Of a DNA stretch of 64,000 nucleotides, positions 1-11,129 are shown piece by piece. Made by a program: the position numbers and the translations under genes. Each line of letters opens with the position of its first letter. Position 1 is the first letter of the stretch. Below the pieces are notes generated by a model. The model saw only the letters and a program-made list of their open reading frames with translations, searched no databases and was not told where the DNA came from. This DNA comes from Lunularia cruciata (Eukaryota > Streptophyta > Marchantiopsida > Lunulariales > Lunulariaceae), in contig OX419756.1 in assembly GCA_948567375.1 (NCBI GenBank), positions 55,964,552 to 56,028,551 of the forward strand, written 5' to 3'.

Positions 1-682
1 GTCCATTGCTCTACAGAGTGTAGTGGCTGGTGCAATCCATAGGAGAGCAATCACATTAGGTGATGTTCTTCGGATGCTCCAGTTGTGTGTAGATCGTACG
101 ATTTACATAGCTCGGATATCTTAGGTGCGGTAGGGCAGATTTCTCATTCAGACTCTATTGGGGCTTAGCCCAATGTTACCTTTTTTGTCTCTCCCTTGTA
201 CGGCTTGATGGGGTCTTCCCATCCTTCTTTTTTCCTATGCGGTCGCCTTTTTCGGGCAAAACCTTCGAGTACACACACGGCTTCCTTCTTCCAGACCTTC
301 GGGTGGACTTTACGCGGTTGTAGGTGAAGGGAACTTCGGAGTAGCTGAGGGGTTTTATGAAGTGAAAATCAGTTCCCACGTGGTAAGCTTCCATTGGATA
401 GCCATGTCATAACGAGCTGACAACCTATGAGAAGCAAGGGGAGGCTTCTCCTCGAAGCAAGGGACAGCCAAACTCTCGCGAGCAACAAAACAAGAGCTTT
501 CAGCCTTCAACTTTCAGATTCCAGCAGATCGAAATTTGGTGTTTGCTGGGTAGGAGGAGGCGATTCACGATCGCTATCTTACGTGTTTAGAGGTGAGGTT
601 CTGTCTTCAATTTCACGGGTTTCTACTTATCCCAAAGTGTGATGCACTGCCATAATCAGTGGGCTCACTGCACACAACAACT
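1..682 (+). promoter_or_regulatory. Upstream region / probable promoter and 5' UTR of the bZIP gene
   Basis: No convincing gene is seen here. Short open frames on both strands (for example 176-394 minus and 427-642 plus) have no recognisable motif. The region directly precedes the bZIP start codon and holds an ER-stress element at 379-397. I cannot fix the transcription start. If the leader is long, ATGs near 427 would act as upstream ORFs, but that is inference. Confidence 0.45.
376..397 (-). promoter_or_regulatory. ER-stress response element (ERSE-I) overlapping a CACGTG G-box
   Basis: Positions 379-383 read CGTGG, then nine bases, then ATTGG at 393-397. On the minus strand this is CCAAT-N9-CCACG, the exact ERSE-I consensus. 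In plants and animals this element is bound by NF-Y at CCAAT and by an ER-stress bZIP (bZIP28/ATF6 type) at CCACG. The CCACG half lies inside a palindromic CCACGTGG box (376-383). It sits about 290 bp upstream of the start codon of a bZIP60-like gene, a place where unfolded-protein-response control would be expected. Confidence 0.7.
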
Positions 683-2402
683 ATGGAGGAGCTGACACAG
701 ATGGATTCCTGGGCTCAGCCAGAGATGAGTTTTGAGGAGTTTGGGTATGAATTATACCAGCCTTTTATCCGGTCCAGTCCCCCGGAAGAGTGGACGAAAT
801 CGAGAGAATGGGACTGGATATTTGATGGTGTCTTGAGTCTTGGGGAGGTGGAGATTGCCCCTGAAAAGAATATTGTAGTTGATGCGTGCGATCCCTGGGC
901 CTCGCCGACTACCCTTGGGTGTTTCTCGTCCCCGTCTATTGTGAAGTCCCCGGATCTGGGGGAGATCCCTGAGGTGCAAGAGGTTTTTGGTATACTTAAT
1001 GACCCTTGTGAGAGCATTCAGTTGGTACAAAATGTTGCGCAAGAGGAGGACTCTGTTGTGGAAGAAGGGCGTTTGGGACTGGCTGGTCCTATGGTTGGCT
1101 ATGCGGAGGAAGAAAGGAGTGAGGTTTCTGCTGCTGAAACCGGGTCTCGGTCTTCCAATGGCTTTGGGCCTCAGGACCATTCTGATCTGCAGCAAGGGAC
1201 GTTAGGGTTTAGCGCTGATATCCCCAGCGCAGATAGTGTTGATCGTTTCGAAAGCTATCAGGATCAAAAAACGTCGAGCCCGGAGTCCGGGTGCATGAGT
1301 CCTGACGACCAAGTACATAGCCGAAGTGGCAACAATTCCGTGGGCCACTTTGGAGATGCGGGAGAAGGAAGTGGAGAAGATGCGACTGGCTGTATAGACG
1401 AAGAAGCCAGGAGGAAGATAAGGTAATACTGGAAGCAGACGTGTGCTTTCCTGCTGTGAACTTTTTTGTTTTTGTAGGAACTGTGTGGCTTCTAAAGGGA
1501 GTTAGGACCACCATCTATTTGTAGGACAGATACATTTTGGAACGTGATGGACGTGCCTGAAGAAACAATGTCCTGGGTTGCATGAGCAAGTCTCATATTC
1601 TATTAGTACGTACTTGTTTGATAGTAGAGCTGCTTCTCTCCTTCCTTCTCCGTCCTTGTCCTTACACGTCCATCCTAGGAGGAAAGTCTGCCCGTTTCTA
1701 TCTTTATTTTCAGTCTCCTGGCAACTACTGCAGCCCCTTTGGCGATCCTTGGGTTTAGACAGATGACGAGTGGTTTAGACATCCAAGTTCTCACGTGGAA
1801 CTCGCCAGTATTAAATGAATAATTGCGAGTCCTCTATCGTATAAACCTATCACCGGAAGGCGTGGAGGGGTCTATTACTGGTGAAGCCAAATATGATCTA
1901 ACAGTTCCGGAATGAACCGTGCGCAGACTCATGAGGAACAGGGAGTCAGCTACTCAATCTAGACTGAGGAAAAAGTCGTATGTGAGAGAGTTGGAAGCGA
2001 AGTGCCGGATGCTGGAGAACCATTGTGCTATGCTCCAGTCTACGGTGGCCTTTACTTCGCAAGAAAACTGTCTTCTGAGACATGAGCTAAACTCGATCAA
2101 GTGCCAGAACGTGGATGGATCCATGTCTGGCGTGGTGAAGCCTGCAGCGCTATCAAGCGGTACGTGACTCTGTAGATTCCATTTAAGGGTGATTCTGGTT
2201 TTCAAACTTCTTAGCATGACGAATTAAGATTGTTTTAGATACGGCGTTCGCAAATACAAGGTTGCAATTCATTGCAGGTCAATTGCGTTTACACTGCGAA
2301 GTGGTACCTTTGTTAGAACCTGAATCAATCTCGCAAGTCGACACTAAGCTTTTGCTGCATGGTTCTGTCACTCTTGGTCTTCTAGCCATGAACCAAGTGT
2401 AA
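683..2402 (+). CDS. bZIP transcription factor, bZIP60-like (ER-stress type), three exons
   Basis: Exons are 683-1422, 1927-2159 and 2278-2402, giving 365 aa. Introns are GT-AG: 1423-1926 splits the Arg codon of the basic region, and 2160-2277 splits a Gly codon. The start is the first ATG in frame (MEELTQMDSW); an upstream GTG at 659 is not used. Residues 1-240 are acidic and Ser-rich, probably activating. The basic region has the N-x7-R signature (N251 to R259, NRESATQSR), followed by heptad leucines L269, L276 and L283. The protein ends with a short hydrophobic stretch (349-362, LLLHGSVTLGLLAM) resembling the membrane segment of plant bZIP60. Plant bZIP60 is ER-anchored until IRE1 splices its mRNA and shifts the frame. 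Here a second frame opens at this same spot (separate entry). The bZIP call is secure; the bZIP60 assignment is likely but rests on zipper and tail similarity. Confidence 0.85.
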
Positions 2403-2986
2403 AATCAGACGTCAAGGAAAGCATGCACCTTTGCTATGGATTTGCAGGTCTTTTGCTATGGCAACTGTCATTCTATAGTCAGACTAGCACATCCAGCCAG
2501 AGCACTGACAGGACGTATTCCTCCTTTTATGCAGACTCCCTGCCGTCGGAGTCCTCACCCCGCCGAACAGTGTTGGGCCCATCCCATTTGGACAACTCGG
2601 AGCTTCTCGCATGCCTTTACCACGCCTTGCTTCTAACGCTCTGGGGAGCTCTGCCAGTAGAGCGAGCAAGAGAAGGAAAGAATCAAAGAAATCCGTGGTT
2701 TCAGGTTAAGAGTCGTGAAGTCCCTTATGGATCCATATTTTCTACTTTCTTGGCGAGTCTTGGGAGACTCAGCTCGCCGATGATGTTGGTGACAAGGAAA
2801 TTAATGTACTTTTCCGAACGAGCAAGAGTTAGAAGCATACCTTTTGTCACCAGTAAATCATCGCGCTGTTCGTCCACACCTGCACGTCGCCACAAGCACT
2901 CTTCGTTGAGAACGAAGAGTCTGAGGTGTAGTAGGCACCTTCTCAGACTGGGCAAGAGGAGGCGTAATAGATATCAGGTCGATTGA
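2348..2986 (+). CDS. Alternative-frame C-terminal tail of the bZIP gene (putative IRE1-spliced form)
   Basis: Relative to the 365-aa product, the other frame is closed by TGA and TAA just before 2348. It is then open for 212 codons to a stop at 2984-2986. It overlaps the hydrophobic segment and runs past the normal TAA at 2400. Moving into it requires removal of 3n+2 bases; the known plant bZIP60 unconventional introns (about 20-23 nt) are of this class. The tail is Ser/Thr-rich at first (SSQSTDRTYSSFYADS) and Arg/Lys-rich at the end. I could not find two textbook CxGxxG loops; the nearest is CTGCATG at 2355-2361. Alternatives are a conventional third intron (possible acceptor at 2447) or a chance open frame. 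Confidence 0.4.
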   Translation, partial: AFAAWFCHSWSSSHEPSVKSDVKESMHLCYGFAGLLLWQLSFYSQTSTSSQSTDRTYSSFYADSLPSESSPRRTVLGPSHLDNSELLACLYHALLLTLWGALPVERAREGKNQRNPWFQVKSREVPYGSIFSTFLASLGRLSSPMMLVTRKLMYFSERARVRSIPFVTSKSSRCSSTPARRHKHSSLRTKSLRCSRHLLRLGKRRRNRYQVD

Positions 2987-3520
2987 TCGAGGAACCTTTC
3001 CTCTTGTACACTGTGAATACTTCAGTACTAGGGATTTATCTAAGCCCCACATCAATGGGTTTGAGTTACAGTAGAGCATAGATTTTGCAGAAGTCTACAT
3101 GTCGGGGATAACATCGGGAGGTACTTACTATTATGTGATAAGTTTTTCAATACGATCAGAGTATGGCTTAACATGATCTATCAAATAAACCGAGACATGC
3201 ATGAAAGGGGAACCTCTGCAGACTATCCGGGGAGCAAAGCTCTTTGAAAAATGCTGAAACACCTTCCTCTTGTTCGTCTCTTTACGGGGATGATAGTAGG
3301 AGGTAATGGAAAGTATCTGCCATCTACCACAGAAGTGAATCACAACGAGAACTTAATACGTGAGTCTCAATGAGAAGTTAGATACTTTTTAACAGAAACA
3401 AAACCCAATTATTAGGCAGCCAGACATTGGCTAATCCAATGAGCAGAACACTGCTCCTCCAGCAAGGGCTTTAATATCTAACGCCGAAAAGTGGAGACTC
3501 TTTGTCATGCAGCACAGTTC

Positions 3521-3598
3521 ATGTCTAAAGCAAACAACCTTTGAATTGCCAAAACATCGATGTCTAAAGCAAATAACCTTTGAAGCGCCAAAACATCA
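3521..3598. repeat. Tandem duplication, 39-bp unit x2
   Basis: Units 3521-3559 and 3560-3598 both begin ATGTCTAAAGCAAA and end with CCAAAACATC plus one base. They differ at a few positions. Confidence 0.85.
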
Positions 3599-4305
3599 CG
3601 GAGTGTGTTGAAAACGTTGTTTTAAAATCATCTCTATTCCTTTTCAGTATTCCATAGAATCTAGACTTAAAGTTTTTCATTTTTAAATTTTTTCTTTTCT
3701 CGTGGTTTAGGAAGGAATTTTTATTCACTAACTTTGTGTTTAGTGAAAAATTTCAATAAATATTATAATTAAGGTTCTATTAATATTTTAACTTAAGTAA
3801 TTTATATTATTTAAAATTATAATTTAAAAATTTAAAAATATATTATAATAGAATAATGGTAACATAAATGTATATTTTTATTAAAAATTTAAAATTTTTT
3901 GAATACAAATATAATTTATCATTGTGAATATACCATTGATTGATGTTAATATTTCGTTATTTTGAATTTATAATTTAAATAAGATTTCTTATATGTATTG
4001 AGAAAAATATTATTAAAATTTCAATAAATATATATAAAAATATAAATATATATGAATCTACTTTTTTTTCCATTCGTCATATCATGTCACGATCTGATTT
4101 TGTTAATTGGAACATAGAGTCATACACATATACATCATAGTTGATCATTCTATGTCTATAAATAATTATAAAATTATTCAAATAATAATTATTAATCCAA
4201 AAATTTGAAAGATAATCTATACCTTTTCTTATTTACCTCAAAATAGTAAAAATAAAAACAAAATCAAATTCCTTAAAATAAGAAATTTTTATTATCTTAC
4301 AAAAC

Positions 4306-4391
4306 TCTCATGCGTCCATACAAAGTATTTACTATTAACCATGTAGGGTCTCATGCATCCATACAAAGTATTCACTATTAACCATGTAGGG
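4306..4391. repeat. Tandem duplication, 43-bp unit x2
   Basis: Units 4306-4348 and 4349-4391 both begin TCTCATGC and end ACCATGTAGGG. Only a couple of substitutions separate them, so the duplication is young. Confidence 0.9.
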
Positions 4392-4696
4392 CGATCACAT
4401 TCATTAGCATGGCCTTGCCAGCACCGACCCACGTCCTTGTTACCTATGACCCACTGATGCCAGGGGGGGTACTTTTGAGTCTTGATGTGAACTTGGGATC
4501 CTGCATAGTTGAAGTGCCAAATATCAGATGCTCTTTAATCTATCTCAAGGTTCGCCTACTCTAATGTAATAAGTACGAGAGAAGGCGACCGCGTGTGACA
4601 ACACGGAGGGGAAGACCTCATTAAACAGTACAGGGAAAAGAGATAAAGAGGGTAAAATAGAACTAAGTCCCACTAGTATCCGTGGAAGAAATTTTA

Positions 4697-4743
4697 TATT
4701 AGATACCATAGAGTAGATGAAATCTACCGTACTGTATCTAATA
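4697..4743. repeat. Inverted repeat (22-bp arms, 3-nt loop)
   Basis: Arm 4697-4718 pairs with 4722-4743 at 18 of 22 positions, with a GAA loop. No coding frame or family is recognised around it. It could be the core of a degraded miniature element. Confidence 0.6.
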
Positions 4744-7700
4744 TGGTAAGGAATAATAATATGATATAATATGTCACGTGCCTAAACATGTGCTAGAAGA
4801 ATAAATAATTTTTTAATAAAAATTACATAAAGATGTGCTAGAAGAATACATAATATTTTATATGCAATTAATAATTGAAATGCTAAAAAACTCAAAGTGG
4901 TGAAAGCTCGACATAAAATCTCCAAGTATATCATTGGGGGTATTCATTGGAACATGATCACTTTGTCTCAGCCACAGATCAGTTGGTCTCAGGCCTTTTG
5001 TTTTGTTTGGAGCAGTTGATCTGCAGAGGGATCTAGCCTCTCTTCTTTTTCTCCATTGGGCGGCGTGTTTCTTGATGTCTTGTATTTCTTTCCCATTTTC
5101 CATCGGGGTATGCTACTTGGCCTCTTTTGGAGCATTGCGAAAACGAAGCGAGACATTGGAACTGATGGATACCGACAAAGAGAGTATGGCAATACTATAT
5201 ACAAATAAGGCAGCTACATTATTTACCAAGTATTAACAAGTATAGCAGTGCAAGATAAGACAACAATCCTTGCGGAAACTCCTGATTATGAGGATTGAGC
5301 ACCTCCTCTTTCGCTTTCTTACTTTTCATACGAGACCAGTAAGATTCCTCGAGTCTCTCATCAAAGAGTGAATGATATGGACGAGTTTGTCGAGCAATAG
5401 CTTTGAGTCATAAGATTCGGGTCCACGCTCTACCTCTCTGCGCACTTGCAGTAGCTGGTTACATCAGTTTCGTTTATCTGGCATTGGCATACTTAAAGCA
5501 CATTAGTAGAACTCAACTCTTTTATATTAATATATTTCAATTCATTTTTACAATCTTAGGTGTCAGAATTTTAAAAGAGGGGGAGGGGGTGGTTTGATCA
5601 AAATCGAAATTTGGGTCATGGGATGACTATATTTTCTACTTTTATTACACTTTTAGAAACAAGCGTTAAGCAATCAAACGTTAGAAACGATGTCTCTGGA
5701 TATATGGATATATATAGGTATACGAGAACAGATGCAGTTTTGGGAACGGGTTATCCAGAACTCATGAGGTGCAAATGATCGATAAGCGAGATGTACATAA
5801 TTGACAATGCTAGAATAGTGAAAAATCCATAAGGTAGAATGAATCAAATGTAACTTGAAGCAAAGGCATAATTAAAACAAATTGAGAATAACATATGGCT
5901 AACAGACTAATAAACCACCATGAAATCGAGAACTCTATGCAAACAACAACGAGAAATAGCTACTGCTACGTAAAAGACTACCAGTAAGCAGTGCATGAAC
6001 GATAAAAATAAAAAACGTGGGATGGAGTCGGGTAGGAACACTGTATACACCAGAGGTCCCATGAATCATGCAAAGAGCGAAGGAAAAATAATAGGGAGGG
6101 AATTAGCTGGGGAATGGAGGAGTGGAACAATACGAGAGCTATAGGATGGTGTGACTGCAGAAACCCGTCGAAGTGTAACAGGGTAATGAGAGCGAAGCAA
6201 AAAAGGACAGGATATAAAGTATATTGCAACATTAAGTATATTGCAACATACGGACGCTTGAGTCGTGAGACGCTAAACAACAAAAGGGAAGCAGAAGGCG
6301 GCCATAGTAAACCTTCACGAAAACACCTGCGACTTCATCAGTGCCTCACGCAGTGCCAAAGTAGCTGAGCAATTGTCAGTACCTCTCATACAGAGTTTCT
6401 GCTCAAAAACTCATGAGTGCCAATGCATATGGTATATGTTCATTCACCTTAAACGAGACCTTAAATAAGTTCGTGACCTCAAAATGCAATTAGAAGAATT
6501 CATCCTCTCAAACTCTACGCAATGAAAGATTCAGCTTGAGCTTGTGTTATCATCATAAGTGCTTTAGCAAATTGGTAAATAAATAAAAATTTAGTACAGA
6601 CACTCAGGTATTCAGTTTCTGTATTATTTGTCAAAAAATATACCTAACTTAAATGCGAAACTTATATTTATCACATTATATATGTGTGCAGAAAGCTAGA
6701 ACCTTCAGTATTTTAGATTTTGTTTCAATCTTCATCTAGCAATTACTCCAGAACCAGCGCTTTAACATTGCATTGCCTAGAAGTGATATAGTGTACTCTA
6801 TATGCTATTGAACTGAATTTCAATTTTTAGAATTTTAGATACTGTATTCTCGTAACTTATGACAAGATTGTTACGTAATTGGTAGCACTTTTTACCACTT
6901 ACACATATGTGTCAAGATAGGAAACATGTGTATTTCTGATCAGACAAGACAGGAAGACAGGCTATGCTATCACTTTTAACCCATACACATAATTTATCAG
7001 AAATTTCAGAAATTTCTCAGGATCTTTTAATGTCACACAACATCCTTCAGCAAAAGAAAACAAAAAAGACGTCTTTAAGTTAGCTTGTCAGCTTTATCTT
7101 TAACTATATATCTCGTTGATTCGACAGTCATTTCAGTACAACTATTATTACCGAATATTTTGAGAAATTCAAGGTTACTGCTTTTCCTTTTCAACATACC
7201 TTTTCCAACAACTATGGCATATTAATTATACTTTGTCTGCCCCGTAAAGTAACAAGCAGCCCTGCAAGCATGAAATGCATTTACATTGTGCAGTAACCAT
7301 TAAGATTACGGAGTATCCATTACGATACAGAAGTAGGAGTAGGCCTAAACTCAAACTCAAATTTAATACCACATGTGATTCAATCAATATCTCCACTATA
7401 GTATTAGAACTCGGTCCGTGCATCTGTCCGTCCTGCGCATTGTGGGTAACTAAAAAATGGTATATTTATCAATTCGATGGATTTTGGGTAACTGTAACAT
7501 CTCAGTCCGTCTGGTGATTTTAAGGTTGGGGGTGGAATATGGCTTAGCCTGGGTCTTAGATCCTGTTAGCGAGAACTCTGAAGTATCAAGAACTACAAAC
7601 CATAGTAGTCCCTGTAATTGGTTGGGGCGTCCGGTGCTCCAGTACAAAGACATTGCTAGGATATCTTGACCATAGCACACTGCAAAAAGCACATGGTCAA

Positions 7701-8618
7701 ACCCTTAGTGGAGACTCACATGTCAAGATTGCTTGGGTATTACTTGGGATGACTTGAGGTGAGATCGACCTTGCATATGACGCATGTCGATCAACATCCT
7801 TATATTCAACCAGGGGGCTTCTAGATATTCTTGCTTAGACAATATGGTGCATGAAGAAGCTTTATCTCTACAATGAGCAATCTTAACCTCTTTGGATACC
7901 TAGATACTTTCAGTGAGTTATATTGTGTCCGGAGGACACAAGTCCTACTTGTAGTAATATAGTAGACCAACTTAAACCCTTCTTGATGTGTACATTAACT
8001 TCTCTTGTAGCTAGTGTCACCACCATTTTGCCAATAAGCTTTCTCCATATCCTCAATTTTATTATTCCATCCATATCCCATGTGATTGAAATTTTGTCAT
8101 GAGCATCCAACTGCGACTGTCAAACCCGCATTCTGTACCAAGTGCACCTCACGGGGATTGGTCCTTGAGCATGAAAAATAATATTTTGGTGTTGCATGCA
8201 AAGAAGGGGGGGTTTCAGTTAGATGTTTTTTGGCATCCTGTAAAGGTCCAATAAATTTTTTTCTACGGGAGGTCTCATAAACTTGATTGAGTATTGGTGC
8301 AAAGTAAGGGGGATTATGGGCTGTGGCCTGTAACTGTAATTGGCTACGTGTCACCATTTTCATGACCCATAAGATTTTACGGGATAATGGGAAAAACTAT
8401 AAACATTAAACAGAACTTCATTGATACACTTGTAATTGAAACTCAAATGTTGACAAGTGGCAGAACAGAAATGATTCCCTCTTCGTGAGCCAAATTCCCC
8501 CTTTGCAAGCTCATTTCTTGGGCATTTTATCATGTGATAGATCTTTGCCTTATCAATTTGGATTTGTGCTATTTGCGGTTGTTGTCTAGATGAGAGGAGT
8601 TTTTGATGGAATCAAGCG

Positions 8619-8806
8619 TAGTGCCTAAGATGAGTTCTAATATATTCCTTAGGAAAAATTTGAAGAAGTTGATATGCATTCAAATAGCAGAATCAAAGAA
8701 TTGTGACAATGAGTAGTGCCTAAGATGAGGTCTAGTATATTCCTTAAGAAAGAATTGAAGAAGTCTATATGCATTCAAATAACAGAATCAAAGAATTGTG
8801 ACAATG
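8619..8806. repeat. Tandem duplication, 94-bp unit x2
   Basis: Units 8619-8712 and 8713-8806 both begin GTAGTGCCTAAGATGAG and end with AAAGAATTGTGACAATGA plus two bases. They differ by scattered substitutions. They lie just upstream of the dead transposase, possibly within its former 5' part. Confidence 0.85.
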
Positions 8807-8999
8807 AGTGGGAGGATTCCTCTTGCAACTTAGGGGAATGGAGCAAAGAAGAAGATGATATTGATGGTATGGAAAGGTTATACAAATGGTGAGAATTTAT
8901 TCACAAGAGTAGATACGTGAGGGAAAGGATGCAAACTTCAAGAAGCACAAAAGTTGTATACAAATTATTTTGGTGCTTTACCCTCTAGTTTTCAAATAG

Positions 9000-10093
9000 C
9001 TAGTGAAAATGGATGTGGATTATTTATTGCTTTAGTGGAACGCTTGAAAGTGCATGAGACTTTCAAAAGAAGGAGGGATCTAAGATAATACCAAATGTCA
9101 GTATGGCTCCAAGTGGCATTAGCATTGGATCAATTTGGACATGATGGAAATAGAGCTTGTGTTGCTAGGGGAATGAACCTATGGGGAGTTATTGCTAGAT
9201 CCATAACCAATTTTATTGAGAGTGTAATCAATGCAATATTGTCCCTTTTAAAAAAATGAAGTGCAATGGCCAAGGATTGAGAAGAGAGCATCCAAGTTTG
9301 CAAAGAAAGGATGTCTTGGTTATATAGGGCTAGTTGATAGGAATCTCTTTCCCTTGCCACAAAGGCACACCATTGATGTAGAAGTTTACTTTAGCAAAAA
9401 TGGCTCTTATTCAATCAACATCCAGGTGATATGTGATGACTAGCGCAGAATTCTGCACTTTGTGAGAGGTAAAAATTTTTCCATTGAAAATATGTCATTG
9501 TTTTCATGTGATTGAAGAGTGTTTGTTTATTGATGGCTATTGTAAGAATATTTCCTTGGAGAATTAGTCTTCTTAATGAGTGCTAGAAGAAATTACTGAC
9601 TAAGAGGATGGTTAGTGGTGGCTAATGAGAAGTGTGGTTTGTTCAAGAATGCATGGATCATGTCATGATATGACATGTATAGAAATGAATGTTGGTTAGA
9701 TGTAAATCAAAGAGGAGCATATGCTTCATTTGAGAGCCATCAATATTTGTTGGTGATGCATTATATGTGCCAATGAGTCACCTAGTGTCTTCATTTAAAC
9801 AAGCAACACTCAAGAAGAAAGAATTCAACCATTGTGTAGCTCAAACAAGGTATCTAAATGAATAATGTATAGGGATATTGAAAGCCCATTTTCACTCTTT
9901 GTGTGAGTTCAGGGTGCAATTAAATAACACAAAAAGAAATTATTTTCTCTTGCAATGGATAGTCACTTGTGTGATATTGCACAATTTCTTGATTAATAGA
10001 TCTGATATGTGGGAGGATAAAGACAAATACGCTAGAGACAAAGTAGATCCTATAAATCAATTCATGGGGGCAAGTAGTTTTAGTTATCAATAG
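9000..10093 (+). pseudogene. Decayed PIF/Harbinger-like (DDE_4-type) transposase
   Basis: Broken frames can be read as a Harbinger-type nuclease. An N-terminal helical part appears at about 9100-9240 (VALALDQFGHDGN). The first catalytic Asp is in GLVDRNLFPL (Asp codon 9336-9338), followed by a segment ending SYSINIQVICDD. The second Asp is in FVGDALYVP (codon 9755-9757). The Glu is at codon 9860-9862, directly before an in-frame TAA, and is followed by GILKAHFHSLCEF and the family-typical VTCVILHNFLI. The last 71 codons (9878-10093) are still open. Several stops and frameshifts make it non-functional. Terminal inverted repeats were not found. Confidence 0.65.
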
Positions 10094-10389
10094 TAGAATA
10101 GAGAAGAAACTAGGCATATGGTGGTGGAAAAATTCCTTGCCTTGAACCATGTTATGGTGCTCACATTTCTTCAAAATTTTCTTTTGTTGATCATATCAGG
10201 CTTAAGTGCTAGAGAACCACTCAGAATAACGTAGTTGCTCAAAGAAGTGCCTTAAAATTAGAGGTACTCAAAGGAATGATACCTAAAGCTAGGATGGGGC
10301 AGTACTTGGAGTGATGTAGGATAATCTTGATTGTTTATAGGCCAGCCTACTTGCAAGAAGTTCAATACTCAGAGTAGTATAGGATGACC
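10094..10389. other. Spacer between the transposase relic and element E1
   Basis: No gene or repeat family is recognised. The last four bases before E1 (GACC) do not match the bases after its other end (GGGC at 28356-28359), so no target-site duplication is visible. Confidence 0.5.
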
Positions 10390-11081
10390 TGTGAGCCGGC
10401 CTGTCTCTCACTCAAGATGAACCTCTAATTGCTATTATGGTAGCGCACCATGGACTAAGAAGGCAAGGAACCCCAACTCCATCATACTCCTCCAAGGCTA
10501 ACACTCCAAGACTCAAGACATTGCTCACTAGAGAACTCAATGAGAGAGAGATAGTTGCGAATGAAAGGATAATGAGTACCTCCTCACCCCTTGTTTATAT
10601 ACTTGTGAAATAGTTGCGCACCAAAGTTACTAATTATTGAAGTAACTCAAGTTACTAGGCTAAAAGTCAAGTAAAGTCAAAAAGTAGAAAGGAATATCCA
10701 TCCATATGGGCATATTCCACTAAGCATGAGATCTTATCCTTACCCAACCACTAAGTCAAGGATTCCTTCACATGGGCTATCCTTGGACTAAAGAAGAATC
10801 CAAAACAAAAAGGCTTGCGGGCCCAAGAGTTCTCAACTCTTTCCTCAAAGCCAAACACTTGGGAATAATACCAAGTCAACACATTGGAATCCAAAATAGT
10901 GGTGCTCATCTTTTCCACTTCCTCTACAGTAAGGTCCCCTCTATCTTAGCTATGACTAACTTTAGCTAATCATGACTAATGTAGAACCATCCTTTATCTC
11001 TATATAAATAATATCTCTCAAGTACTTGTAATACCAAGCTAAATATCACAATACCACACACATGCACAAATGACTGTTACA
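10390..11081 (-). repeat. E1 3' LTR (692 bp)
   Basis: Read on the minus strand it starts TGTAACAG and ends GGCTCACA (TG...CA). It matches the other LTRs of this family (E2, E3, solo at 42892). As in those copies, two TATA-like stretches occur: one in the first ~100 bp and one (TATATAA) in the last third, the latter a likely promoter. Confidence 0.9.
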
Positions 11082-11122
11082 TTTACCCTCGGACTAAGTT
11101 TTCACTTTGTCCTCAAAGTGAA
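11082..11122 (-). other. Polypurine region and conserved hairpin at the end of E1 internal sequence
   Basis: Next to the LTR the minus strand reads a G-rich PPT-like stretch. Just upstream is a perfect 9-bp stem, TTCACTTTG / CAAAGTGAA, with a 4-nt loop (11101-11122). The same hairpin is intact in E2 (19958-19979) and E3 (34971-34992). Confidence 0.65.
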
Positions 11123-11129
11123 GGTCTCT

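Larger units (their letters stand above)
2987..8600. other. Intergenic region without recognisable genes
   Basis: Open frames here are short (under about 105 codons), scattered on both strands and lack motifs. Positions 3600-4300 are very AT-rich. The 5403-5597 frame encodes a hydrophobic 64-residue peptide that I cannot connect to any family. Small direct repeats and one hairpin are listed separately. The start of the stretch probably contains the bZIP 3' UTR. Confidence 0.5.

Noticed and set aside
752-1195. Minus-strand frame of 147 codons opposite bZIP exon 1
   Set aside because: It lies antisense to a well-supported exon with matching splice sites and shows no domain.
2340-2390. Exact IRE1 twin loops (two CxGxxG motifs)
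   Set aside because: I searched by eye and found only CTGCATG at 2355-2361. A second canonical loop at the right distance is not evident, so cleavage sites are not annotated.
5403-5597. Hydrophobic 64-residue frame
   Set aside because: Short, AT-rich surroundings, no family resemblance and no supporting splice or neighbour context.
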